Source: Lotus japonicus (taxonomy: Eukaryota; Streptophyta; Magnoliopsida; Fabales; Fabaceae). Taken from it: 64,000 bases of DNA. Of the stretch, positions 1 to 10,614 are shown one piece after another; within the stretch, counting starts at the first letter, position 1; each line of letters opens with the position of its first letter. Below the pieces are notes generated by a model. That model searched no databases. It was not told the origin of the DNA and saw nothing but the letters and a program-made list of their open reading frames with translations. The DNA is taken from contig NC_080043.1 in the NCBI RefSeq assembly GCF_012489685.1, positions 9,736,501-9,800,500 on the forward strand. Direction: 5' to 3'. A program made the translations under genes and the position numbers.

Positions 1-1
1 G

Positions 2-1638
2 TCGCTGCGCTTTAATTTCCCAGCCACTAACAACCAAGCTGAATATGAAGCTTGCATAGCCGGTCTGGTGACGGCACGAGACCTGGGGGCGCAGGACATA
101 CTTGTCTGCTGCGACTCATTACTAGTGGTCTCCCAGGCTAACGGCGAAGCATAGGCTAAGGACCCAATTCTGGAACAATACCTCTCCCATCTGAAACAGC
201 TGGCTGCAACCTTCCGTAAGGTAGAATTCCGCCACGTCCCAAGAGCTCAAAACGACCGCGCGGATACCCTAGCAAAGCTGGCTAGCACCGGGAAACCCGG
301 CCTGAACAGGACAGTCATCCAGGGCACACTTGCCCTCCCCTACGTCGCAGACCCCGACCGTCCCGCTGGAGTCAACACTTTGAGCATAGGCGCGGACGAC
401 GATTGGAGGACCCCTATTGTTAAGAACCTCACAACGGGCTGGCTACCACCCGATAAGTTGGAGGCAAAGAAGCTGGCTAGAAGTGCTTCCTGGTACACCA
501 TCGTAAACGGGGACCTCTTTAAGAGAGGATTTTCCACTCCGCTCCTCAAGTGCTTGTCAAAGGAACGAGCAGAATATGTGCTCGCGGAGATCCATGAGGG
601 CAGCTGTGGCCATCACCCCGGCGGGCGTTCTCTGGCAAGAAAGGTCCTCCGGGCCGGCTATTACTGGCCCACCCTGGAGAAAGACGCAGTCGACCACGTC
701 AAACACTGTGACCCGTGCTAGAAGCATGCCGACCATCGCTTAGCTCCACCCGAACAACTCTCGACTATGGTCTCCCCTTGGCCTTTCCACCAATGGGGAA
801 TGGACCTCTTGGGACCCTTTGAAACCGCCCCGGGACAGCTAAAGCACCTGGTGGTCGCGGTAGACTACTTGACCAAGTGGATTGAGGCAGAACCCCTTGC
901 AACTATCACTTCGGCCCGCATACAGCGTTTCTTTTATAAGAACATCATCAGCCGGTTCGAGGTACCTGGAGTCCTGATTACCGACAATGACACACAATTT
1001 ACCTCCAAAGGATTCAGGGACTCGTGGACGGACTTCACATCAAGCACCACTTCACCTCTGTGGAACACCCCCAGACGAACGGACAAGCTGAAGCGGCGAA
1101 CCGAGTAATCCTTCGAGGACTCAAGAAAAGACTGGACGACGCCAGGGGCAATTGGGCAGAGCAGCTCAATCATGTCATATGGGCATACCGCACAACCCCG
1201 CACTCCACGACTGGGGAGAGCCCGTTTCGCCTAACTTTCGGCACCGAGGCGGTTATCCCAGCGGAGATTGGAGAGCCGAGCGCTCGTACCATGGGCTACG
1301 ACCCGGAGCAGAACGGCCAGCTCATCAATGAAGACCTAGACCTTCTCACCGAAAGGAGAGTCGTCGCTAACTGTAGGGAACTGATTGCGAAGCAGCATGC
1401 GGCCATCCGCTACAACAAGAAGGTCGTCCACCGCACGTTCCTACCTGGGGACTTAGTCCTCCGCAACGCCAGCATCGGAGCTCGAGGGACCGAGCGAGGC
1501 AAATTGGCCGCCAACTGGGAAGGCCCATACAAAGTAACTGAAGCAACCGGCACCAGCGCCTACAAGTTGGAAAAGCTCTCTGGGGAAGAGATCCCCCGCA
1601 CTTGGAACGCCACCAACTTGAACCTCTACTACAGCTAG
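2..1638 (+). pseudogene. Ty3/gypsy pol remnant: RNase H and integrase
   Basis: Reading from base 2, the frame first shows the RNase H tail (NNQAEYEACIAGL near base 40, then a DRADTLAKLAS-like block near 255-290). It continues into the zinc-binding part of integrase (GHHPGGR then CDPC, HHCC type) and the catalytic core (WGMDLLGPF near 795, TDND near 980). It is broken by TAG at 152-154 and TAG at 719-721, the latter just after the CDPC pair. A frameshift near 1012-1024 moves the frame, after which HPQTNGQAEAANR, the WAYRTTPHSTTGESPFRLTFG block and the integrase C-terminal part run open to the stop at 1638. The integrase DDE order is recognisable. The element cannot make a full polyprotein. Confidence 0.9.
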
Positions 1639-1814
1639 CTTCGCCAAATGAATGTTTGAAACCCGGTTTTTGTTTTTTCTTTTATATTCTTAAGTCTAGA
1701 ATCAAGGAACTGCTTCCAGTCCTCCTCTTGTAACCGAAGGGCACACTTGCATTATTTAATGAATCAAGAAGGAGCGTTTTGTTAAAGTTATTTTCGCATG
1801 GGTGCCGATCGAAG

Positions 1815-2175
1815 AAACTCAAAAGACCCACCGAGCAACGAATTAAAAAGACCCACCGGGCATAACATTAAAAGACCCACCGGGCACAAAAGTAAAAGAC
1901 CCACCGGGCACGAAATTAAAAGACTCACCGGGCATAACATTAAAAGACCCACCGGGCACAAAAGTAAAAGACCCACCGGGCACGAAATTAAAAGACCCAC
2001 CGGGAACCAAATAAAAAGACCCACCGAGCACAACAAATCGAAAGACCCATCGGGCAAAAAAAGACCCACGGGCCTGGAATCTAAAGGCCCTCGGGGCACA
2101 ATAACTACAAGTCTACGCGAAACACAAAAATTAAAAAGTCCTACCGGGACCATCACAATACCCAACCGGCAAATC
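1815..2175 (+). repeat. Tandem array of about 21-bp units in the Tat 3' region
   Basis: About fifteen imperfect units with the core AAAGACCCACCGGGCA follow one another, diverging toward the right end. A higher-order period of three units (about 63 bp) is visible between about 1850 and 2000, where the spacers ACATT, AAGT and AAATT cycle. Because most units are multiples of three, the + frame reads KRPTGH repeatedly and the minus frame GGSF. I interpret this as a coincidence of period, not as a protein. Tandem repeats between pol and the 3' LTR are common in Tat elements. Confidence 0.85.
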
Positions 2176-2325
2176 AAATAACATTGGTTGGAGATAAAAC
2201 AAACCGAACAATCTATTCATTAATATTAGGAGTTCTCATTACAAACGGTTACAATAGCCCAGCGCGGCTCAAAACACTTAAGCAAAAAATAAAAATACTA
2301 AAAACAAAATGAAATTACAATCCCC

Positions 2326-4416
2326 TCAGGGTGCTTGCTCCTCCGGGAAGGTCGGGGTAAATTTCCCTTGGGAATCCACAGTCCCGATCCGTCCCCCAGA
2401 GACCACCTTTCGATATCCGACCGGAGCCGTCTCCAAACCCGGGTTGACAACCGCAAGCTGGCTCACCGCATTGTTAAAAGAGGCCTTGTTGATCTTGGAC
2501 ACGGTGGCCGCCAGTTTCTTCTTGTCAGCCTCCAGAGAGGATACCCTGTTCTCAAGCTCCTTCTTCACGGCCGAACTCCGTTCCCGCTCCTTCGACCAAG
2601 CGGCCTCGGCCTCCTTCAAGCGAGCCGCACCGGTCTCAACATTCCCCTCCGCAGCCTTCAGCCGCCCCTCCAAATCTTGACGAACCGCATCGCCGTCCTG
2701 GACCTTCTTCTTCAGCTGCTCATTCTCGAGCTTCATGTTGTCCAGCACTTTGCTTAGATCTTCGATCGCGGAGCACCCCTCTTCCAACTCCTTGCTCATG
2801 GAGGATATCAGCTGGTCGTCCTTCTCGGTTTTCTCCCTAAGCTCCTCCAGTTTAGGAATGGTCGACAACTAGAGATACCTGACAGCGGAAGCAGTCTTGA
2901 GCGAGGCCCGGAGAACATAATTAAGGAGCCCAGCAGGCTACCGATCACCCAAGTATTTTTGGTCGTTCTCCGTCAGCACCAGATCGTCGATCTGCTCCAG
3001 GTGCTCCCGACAGTTGCCGGCCCTAGGACCCCAAATCGAAAGCCTTGTGTGGGGGGGGGGGCTACCACTGTGACGGGCTCTGCCCGCTCCGGCTCGAAGC
3101 CCTGCCCTTCGCCATCGGCATGGTCCTGATGGCCCTCCACTCTGCGCTTCTTTGAGGCCGGGCCCCGAGTATCCTTTTCCTTGGAAACCGACCGCCCTTC
3201 CCCCTGGACGGGATCGGACCTGTGATCGGCCTCCAGAGAAACCTTCTTCGCCGACCCAGAGGTCCCCCCAACTTCAGCCCCTCCCCCATCCTCCAGGGTC
3301 GGGCTGGGGCTGATTTTCAGCACCCCCTCTTCCCCCTGGGCAGCATCAGTCTCTTGGTCCACCTCCTCATCCGTGGACTGTCCGTCTTCAACTCGCATCG
3401 CGTCCAACAAGGTTCTGTCTATGTCCGCCATGCCACCTGCCCAGAGATGAAAACAACATTAGCACTCGAAATAGGAAAAAGAAACGGGGAAAGGTATCAC
3501 GAGTAAATAACTTACGCAGTAACTTAGCGTTCCTTCGAACGCTGTAGGAACACAGGTCATAACATCGAAGGGGACGAACCGGGACCTTCTTATCCCCCTC
3601 CATGACATAACGGACGACGCCCATCAACAACCGCTTGAATTCCAAGTCGGTCTCCGATAGGGCACCCTCGTCCGAAAAGCTGAATGAAGTCACCTTTTCT
3701 CTATAATGGGCCGCGTTCCAGGCCAGTGGGAACCGCGGCCGCATTCCGCCAGTCGGCCCCGGCTCGAACCACCAGAAAGGAGGCGGCGAGGTCGGTGCCA
3801 CCCGGTAGAATTGGTCCTTGAAATCTTTATATGAATCGGCAAAGGCTTTGAAGATCGGGAACACCGTCCTCAGAGTCACCATGCCGTGACCGCCGTGACC
3901 TTGGGTATGGGCGACCGCGAAGAGATTGAAAAAGAGGGGCAGGGACGGCACCTGCCCAAAAAGCGCGCAAGCGGTCTCATAACCGCGCACGAAACCCCAG
4001 CCCCGCGGGTGGAGTTGGGAGGGCGCCACCATCATATGCCGCAGCACCGAGACCTGAAAGTCGGTTAGCGGCATCCGTACCTTCACCTTCTTCATAGTAT
4101 AAATGTGCATGTAGATGCCGAATGGGGGGGTCTGCGGGAGCCTCTCCTTCTGGCCAGGCGCGAAAACGTCATGCCCTGGGCCGATCTGCTTCTCGGACAG
4201 ATAATACAGTCGTCGGAAGTGCCCCTCGTCCTCATTAGCGTAGCAGGACTCGATCTTCAGTATTTCCCGGCACCAATCGTCCAAATGCGCCCGGTCACCC
4301 TCCAAATGAGGCCAATTTTTCCGATCGACTTTTTTCCGTTTCGGGGCGTCTTTGCTCATCTTCGGCTTGGAGCCGCCCCCGACCGCTTTGCCCTTTTTCT
4401 TTTCGGCTCCGGTCAT
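2326..4416 (-). pseudogene. Antisense spliced gene of the Tat element (PF04195-like), decayed
   Basis: Exon 1 runs 4416 to 3516 and begins MTGAEKKKGK. It has the globular block typical of the putative gypsy-type transposon family (GIYMHIYTMKKVKVRMPLTDF, then GWGFVRGYE and PFWWFEPG). A perfect donor GTAAGT sits at 3515-3510 and an acceptor CAG ends at 3437. Joining 3516 to 3436 keeps the frame and leads into an acidic, low-complexity stretch. The frame is then lost at the 11-G run 3051-3061. Past it, another frame continues through HLEQIDDLVL, then stop codons near 2928 and 2871, then a coiled coil (2868 to 2326; LEELREKTEK, heptad leucines) to the stop. Two stops and one homopolymer slip make it a pseudogene. 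Role unknown even in intact relatives. Confidence 0.75.
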
Positions 4417-4424
4417 ACTTAAAC

Positions 4425-4848
4425 CTGCACAAGGGAAAACGTCGTTTCAATATCTCAAGTTATTGACCACGACTCAAAGGGGAAAACCACTAGGATCCGC
4501 CTTTGTCCCCGGCAGGGAGAGCAAACCCTGCGCCGGAGGACCGGCCCACGGACCGCCCCTCCGCCGCACGGGGGGGAGAGACAGCTCTCTCCCATCCGAA
4601 AAGACGCACCCTAAGAACCCCCAGAGGACGAGACTAGGAGAAGAAGAAGAAAATAAAAGGCAGAAGGAGTCGAGAAGAACTTACCAAGTAACGAGAAGAG
4701 GACGATCACCGGGAAATCAAGGACGACCGCCTGGAAAGCTACGCCTTACGACGTCGGAATACAGAGCTTCAAAGGAAGAAAAGATGAGAGCTTGAGGTGT
4801 AGAAGGATGAAAAAAACGCAAATGAAGCCCCTTCTGCCCCTTTTTATA
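4425..4848 (-). promoter_or_regulatory. TATA box and 5'-UTR intron of the antisense gene
   Basis: On the minus strand a TATAAAA lies at 4848-4842, about 430 bases before the antisense ATG at 4416. A donor GTAAGT is at 4684-4679 and an acceptor CAG ends at 4425, so a 5'-UTR intron of 260 bases is predicted. The exon would then carry only 8 untranslated bases before the ATG. This suggests the antisense gene had its own promoter rather than using an LTR. Confidence 0.5.
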
Positions 4849-5336
4849 AGGGAAGTTAAGAATGGGAAGCGACGCTTCACCAAACCCTACGTCTGTAATG
4901 ATGACGCTAGGGGAGGCGGGAAAGCTATCGACCAATTAGCTTCCGCCACGTCAGCAAGGGGAACGAAACGACGTAACGCGTGCCGCTTCTTGTCAGACGC
5001 ATTAATGGCACTGCCAAAACGTCGCTTCATGTTATTGTTGCGTAACGTTTGGGATTCGGGACCGCCTCGCCGTCCCAAGACCACGGAGGGGTGCCGATCG
5101 GTTACCCCTCACTCGGCACCAATGTGTCGGGTCGTCCAGACCTCCGATCGTTCCCCCTACGACCGTCCGTACAAATTCTGAAGCTCACGCCTCACTCATG
5201 CAGCGAGGCAGAGCTGGGGGGCAACTGTTCCGGTAAGGGCTGGCAGGAACCGACCTTAAGGACGTAGGGAAGTTCACGTGAACCTGACCTGAAGCTCCTA
5301 GCCCACTACTTCAGTGGACTAGAGCTGGGGGGCTAC

Positions 5337-5918
5337 TGTTCTGGGACGGGCGGATTTGGACGGTCATGGTCATCCGAGTGGACCCAAGTGGGACGACCAG
5401 GGGAGGGTGTCCGGGCCCCGACCACGAGCAGGACGGCACTCTCCCCTGGCCCTGGGACATGGACTCCACCACCTAGGGGTTGACCTAGACCAACCACCCT
5501 ACGGAACTAGGGTGGTTGGATGGTGGGTCCCTAGGTAATCTAGGCCATTGGATCACTGCAAACCGCAGAGGGAGCAGGAGGATCCAACAACCCTTAACCC
5601 ACCAGTACGGGCCATGCATGACGTTGCATGGCTCCAACCTTAATACTCCAACGTGTATATAAGGGGGGCAACTCACTCATTCTAAGGTACGTTATTCTCT
5701 TCACTTTGCTACCCCCTTACTCGATTCTCCTACTTACTTTGGCATTGGAGTCCCTTGCAGGAGCCCCTCCCGGGTCTGTTCTGCCCTTCCAGCGCACCGG
5801 TTCCGCCCCTTCTCTTGGCTGCCCCAGCTCCCGTGATCCTCTCGATCAGAACCTTTAGTGACTCACTGAACCAGAGAACCACTATAGGTTTGTTTCTCTG
5901 TTGCAACCGGTTTTGGCA
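5337..5918 (+). repeat. 3' LTR of the Tat element (borders approximate)
   Basis: A purine tract AGAGCTGGGGGG precedes TGTTCTGGG at 5337, the likely LTR start. A TATA box (TATATAAGG near 5656) is followed by a 'GAGTCCCTTGCAGGAGCCCC' stretch near 5749, the kind of motif seen after the start site in Tat LTRs. A possible end TTTTGGCA is at 5911-5918. A similar purine tract and TGTTCCGG occur earlier at 5211-5236, so the start could be there, making the LTR about 110 bases longer. Confidence 0.5.
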
Positions 5919-8570
5919 AGAGTATCCGGCAAGCTGTTTTCTTTCGAAGATGGATACCTAAGTAGTTCACCTCCCCCATTAGGAAATCTATGTGGTTCCT
6001 ATCATTAAGAAGCTCCCATGGACGATTGATTTGGAGTTCGCCCATCCCCCCGCATAAGTATAGACCAAAGTCTTCATAATGGATTTAGCTTCAGCTTTGA
6101 TTTTGAAAGTCCATCCATAACCCGTGTTTATAGAGAAGTAACCAATAATGTGATTCGTGAAATCCCTAACTCCATCGACATTGAATCTTAGAATGTCGCG
6201 GGAAGGTGTAAACCAGACTACTCCTCGATGCTATGTTTCCTGTTTCTTAACTTTTTCTATAAGGGAAATCTTTCCATATCACTATTAAGGTTAGAGCCTT
6301 TATAGATTTGAAGCTTATCGTTGTTGGTTCAAGCATGTAGGGCAACCTTATGAGTTTTCTTACTTCTAAGGGTAGGTTCCGACGTCTATAGTTGTTATGT
6401 GTTCTACATGCGCAGAGATTACAGGGAATTTGTCAGGCATAGGGGGCCTTGATATCTCTTTCTCGAGTCCTTGTTTGTACTTATATTCATGGATGTAAGG
6501 TTATCTATTATAGGGTAATTACTATGCATTTGTTAGAGCATGTTTTGGGAAAAGAAAAGACGTTTCAAACAAATATATATACCTGCATCTTTTTTTTCAA
6601 AGTTAATCATGTTCAATTTCCGCGCTTAGTCACTAAGTAACCTCTAAAAATCAGACGTTACAAGGAGCAACTCGAGGCAGTTGGGGAGGGAGATGGCAGT
6701 GGAAGAGAATAGAGAAATGTAGGGTTTGTGATAAAGATAGTTTTGGCAGAGACAAGCTTATAAGGAAATTAAAGTTTGGCTGAGAAAAATATAAGACTCA
6801 GCGTCGGCTGATTCGACTATATATTTCTCGACCATGTCGTGGCTTGCCATACACAGGATTTGCTTTGGCTTCAACCACCACTACATGCGCCGCTGGACAT
6901 AGCGTTACAAAACAGCTGCTAACTGCCGCCAAATTAGATGCAAAATTTGTCTATTATTTTAGGGGCAGTGTTAACGGACGCTAACTTGTTTAAAGTCAAC
7001 ACTACTTACCGGCGGCTCGACCATCGCAAATTTTAAATAAGTTTTTTTTCTTCATTTTTCGTTAGTTTAGCCGGTACAAATGTGTCAAATTTAATGTTAG
7101 TGTCCTGACCGACACAAAATTTGGATGCTAAATCAAACACTTTCTTGTAGTGAATATTATTTAACACTCAATTTATATCTTCATGACGGAAAATCACATT
7201 CCATGGGAGCTTTTAGAGATGTGTTAGAGAAATAGAATATGAGGAACTAGTAACTCTTTGTTTAGACTCCAGGCAAGACCTCTTGGAGAAAGTGGAAGAG
7301 CAAGTTCAGATGTAGACAATAATTACACATAAAATAAAATTATGGTAACTCTACAAATATTTAGTGCATATTATTCATAATATGCTTCTTCTGAATTAAA
7401 ATTAATTTGTAGAGAAGTCTTCCAACATGTGAATTAATTTTTTCTTAATAACCAGAAAAGAATTAAGTTTTTCTTAGCGTACAAAGCCATAAAATTGTAG
7501 ATCTACGTTTTAATGGGCTGAGGAAAGTCAGTAAACTCAGAATTCTAATTTCAAATATTCCGGCAAGGAATGGTTCCAAGAACCCGTTGAAGAGGGTGGA
7601 AGAGCAAATTCACTCGTAGACAGATTGTATTTAAAATAGTTTTCAGATAAAATGTCAATTCTTTAAGTGTTTCAATTGGGTTTTATCAAAAATTAAAGTA
7701 AACGGGATACTTGTCAGCTACATATCGCCGTGTGCGTTTGGGTATGTTCTAAAGGCTAGGTATTTTGTTTATAAGGATAGGGTTTTTTACATGTGGGCTG
7801 GCTTTCTAATGTCCGCAACGTCCCACCTACGGTTAGCTCAGATTTATGTTGATGAAATTCTCCTCACCCGAGCAGACGCTAGTTAGTCGTGGTGAACCGC
7901 TCCAGAACAGTATAGTGGGAAGATATATTGTATGTAAATTTTGAAATCAATGGATTAATATGATAGTAAAAATGAAATAATTCTACCATATAATGTAACT
8001 CACATGATTTGGAAAAGTTATCAAAATTATCTAGAGGGGTGGAAATAGGAAAAAAAATCTCATAATAGTCTCAAATCCATTCGCAGGGATCATAAATCTT
8101 GATACCTAAATGGTGTTGTCAAGGTTTGTGTTCCTTGCAAATGCATTTGAAGTTATATATTCTGAGAGTCTTTTAGCTATTTGAATCCCTCTAGGTCATT
8201 GTTAAGTTTTTCAATTTATGAGTTTTACATTATATTTGCGATTGTTTCATTTCTCTACATGTATTTCCTTATATTAGCATCAGACGCGACCGATGCTAGC
8301 TACGCCTTAAAGTTTAGAGTTCGTATATACCTTCAACGCTAGCCGTAAAAGAGAAGCATAGGCCCTAGCCCAAATAGATCGCGTCAGCTTGACCGACGAT
8401 AAAACATTATGTCAACCCAGCTGACTCAACTCAGTTAATTTTCTATATTTAAATTTTTTAAATTCAAAATAAAAAGTTATCACTCAAGAGTCAACACTAC
8501 TTTTATATTATTGAAGAAGTGGGATGAATAGTTTCTGGAGGACTGAGTAAAATTCAAACATTTCAGCTGT
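5919..8570. other. Intergenic DNA, no gene seen
   Basis: No open frame with a recognisable domain. The only structured part is the CACTA-like end at 6870-7152. The stretch 8280-8420 has higher GC and several CGACCGATG-like words resembling subterminal transposon DNA, but I could not define borders. Confidence 0.6.
6870..7152 (-). mobile_element. One end of a CACTA (En/Spm) type transposon
   Basis: Read on the minus strand, the segment begins at 7152 with CACTACAAGAAA, the canonical CACTA terminus. GC-rich subterminal words follow (GTCGGTCAGGACACT, GTACCGGC, GAGCCGCCGG). The matching opposite terminus was not found nearby; CACTACATG at about 6877 on the + strand is not convincing. It may be a one-ended fragment. 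Confidence 0.45.
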
Positions 8571-8651
8571 ACATGCTGCCGACTCCGATCTTGTTACATA
8601 ATAATAATAGTATTGTAACATTCTTGAAGCTTCCATCACTCATTCACTTGC

Positions 8652-8658
8652 TATATAA
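8652..8658 (+). promoter_or_regulatory. TATA box of the defensin gene
   Basis: TATATAA lies 56 bases before the ATG at 8714, in the sequence GCTATATAAACAC, with no competing ATG in frame between a start site about 30 bases downstream and 8714. An upstream in-frame ATG at 8573 lies before the TATA box, so I reject it as the start. Confidence 0.7.
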
Positions 8659-8713
8659 ACACATACATGGTAGCCATGCTTTTAACACGGAAAATCATTC
8701 TCACTTAGCAAGC

Positions 8714-9057
8714 ATGGCTTCTTCCTCTGCTCCCAAACTCTACACCATCTTTCTGTGCATTTGTCTTGTGCTGCTCCTTTGCTCCACAATGGGTACAACT
8801 AACTATTTTTAGGAATAAAATATATCATTTACTAGTTTGCTTTCAATTCCAACCCTTAATTATTAATTTGTATTTTTCATTATTGTTGTGCAGAGGTGGA
8901 AGCAAAAATTTGCCAAAGGCGTAGCAAAACATGGTCAGGGCCTTGTTTTAATACGGGAGGGTGCAAAAATCAGTGCATGAGAGTGGAGCATGGAACATTC
9001 GGCGCTTGTCACCGCCAGGGCTTTGGTTTTGCTTGCTTTTGCTACTTCAAGTGCTGA
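8714..9057 (+). CDS. Plant defensin precursor, two exons
   Basis: Exons 8714-8792 and 8894-9057 (phase-1 intron, GT...CAG) encode 80 residues. Residues 1-26 form a secretion signal (hydrophobic core [11 protein letters not shown]). The mature part begins near residue 31 with [14 protein letters not shown]. Eight cysteines follow the plant defensin spacing C-x10-C-x5-C-x3-C-x10-C-x8-C-x1-C-x3-C. The gamma-core GAC...CFC is present and the final residue is cysteine. An intron splitting the signal peptide from the mature peptide is the family's usual structure. The expected role is an extracellular antimicrobial peptide acting on fungal membranes. The mature sequence resembles Medicago MtDef5-type domains. 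No defect is visible, and no neighbouring defensin copy was found. Confidence 0.95.
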
Positions 9058-10614
9058 GCCAAGTGAAACTTTTATGAAGCAGTAAATTCCACCTTAAATA
9101 TTTCAAATATGATTAAATAACAGGTGGAAATTTTATGTTTTAATGTCTTTTTTTTTTGACAGAAATATGTTTTAATGTCTTTGTTTGTTAAGGGATCTCG
9201 GCAGTGATAATGTGACAGAGATCAAAATATATGTTACCTTATGTTTGTGCTTCTATTTTTTTGGTTGCATTATGTATTTCATTTCCAGTAATGAATGTTA
9301 TTGGAGGAAGTCTGAGCTGCTTAGTAAAAGTAAATTATGGGAAGATTTAATTTTCGTCATGCATGCCTCGTCAAAATATAAACTTGTTTGTTGTGAAAGG
9401 TTGGTAGCTAATCTTCAGATTTCTTGTTGTGAATCTCAGTTGGTTATCAACCCTTATAGAGATTCCCTGGCGTTCTTGGGATCATGCTGACATGCATAAC
9501 GCAAATAATCCGCTTGCGATAGTATTCGACTATGTATACCCGGCCCGAGAATGAGCCTCTGGTGATTTTCCCAGCATGGGACTGACACGCTATTCGATAG
9601 TTTGAAGTGTTTTATCGTCATTTTACAATTTTTATTATACAAAAAAAAGTATTTCATAAAGTTCTTGTGAATTTTTTTCCTTGTTAGGTCCACTCTTCAT
9701 ATTAAGTTATTAACTATATAGTACCGGTTTATTCCTCTTTGTTCAAAATACATAGAGGACTAGATTACAAATTATAGTAAAATTTTATTTTAAAAATAGT
9801 TATTTCAAGGTAAAATGGAACCCTCAAATTTTTCAACGAATACCGGACAAATCTTCAAAATATTATTATTTGTGTCAAGAATGTGGACAACAATATCACT
9901 TGGCATTTCAGAAAGTTCTTACGATATTTTTTTGTTAGGTCCACTGATCCACTCTCCTCATATAAACAAACTAGTCTGTTCATTCCTCCGCGCTTGCATG
10001 CTTAAGTCTAATTAAGAAAAAGTGACCGTTGAAAATTCGGCTGAATTTTCTATATGTCTGAAGCTCAAACACAACTAAAGGGTAAATAACACTGAAGCTC
10101 ATGATTCAGGATACAAGAAGGCCCTTGAATAACAACGAGCACCAACATATCGACCAACCGTAACCTAGCTCAAACACAATTAAAGGAAATGAAAATCACT
10201 TTTTATACCCATGCAATTGATCATGAATTTGGCCCAAGAACTATAGCTAAAATGACCTCAAACAACACAAAAAAGAATGTCGATTTAGCCTTTATGTAGT
10301 TTCTTTATTTAACGTAAGCAGACTACATTACAAGTACAAAACAATGCCATATGAAGCAACTACAAAATTCAAAATGGAACATCACAATTATTTTGACTAC
10401 TTCTAGATTTTTTCTTTTGTAAATACTGGACAATGTTTCAGTAAGGAAGGGCAGAATCATTATCCAATGAAGTCTGGAATTTCAACTCTTGCAAAATATT
10501 TGTTGAAGCTATTGCCCATAAGCTTCAGAAGTGCATTATTACAAACTAATTCAGTGAAAAAAATGGGTTACAGGAAGTTTAGGGGATGGGAGCTCCAACA
10601 AAAATGCATTGCAA
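9058..10614. other. Intergenic DNA between convergent genes
   Basis: This is 3' flanking DNA of the defensin (+) and of the minus-strand gene starting at 10615. A short direct repeat of ATGTTTTAATGTCTTT flanks 9140-9181. The stretch 9475-9600 is GC-richer with no similarity I recognise. No gene supported. Confidence 0.55.

Larger units (their letters stand above)
1..5918 (+). mobile_element. 3' half of a Tat-lineage Ty3/gypsy retrotransposon
   Basis: The window opens inside this element. In order on the + strand it shows the end of RNase H, integrase, a non-coding 3' region with a 21-bp repeat array, an antisense gene, and a 3' LTR with TATA box. An extra antisense gene between pol and the 3' LTR, plus tandem repeats there, is the known layout of Tat-group elements, and the antisense protein resembles the 'putative gypsy-type transposon' family (PF04195). 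Nonsense and frameshift mutations show the copy is dead. It is GC-richer than the surrounding DNA. The right border is estimated from the last TG...CA-compatible end and may be wrong by tens of bases. Confidence 0.85.

Noticed and set aside
1815..2175. CRISPR array
   Set aside because: Units adjoin directly with 3-6 base variable joints and no real spacers, in a plant retrotransposon.
1798..2181. 127-codon frame of KRPTGH repeats as a protein gene
   Set aside because: It is a by-product of a 21-bp DNA repeat whose period is a multiple of three; the opposite strand is equally open, and no start context or homologue is known.
8573..8713. Upstream in-frame ATG as the defensin start
   Set aside because: It lies before the TATA box; the 47 extra residues are not signal-like, whereas the ATG at 8714 gives a perfect signal peptide.
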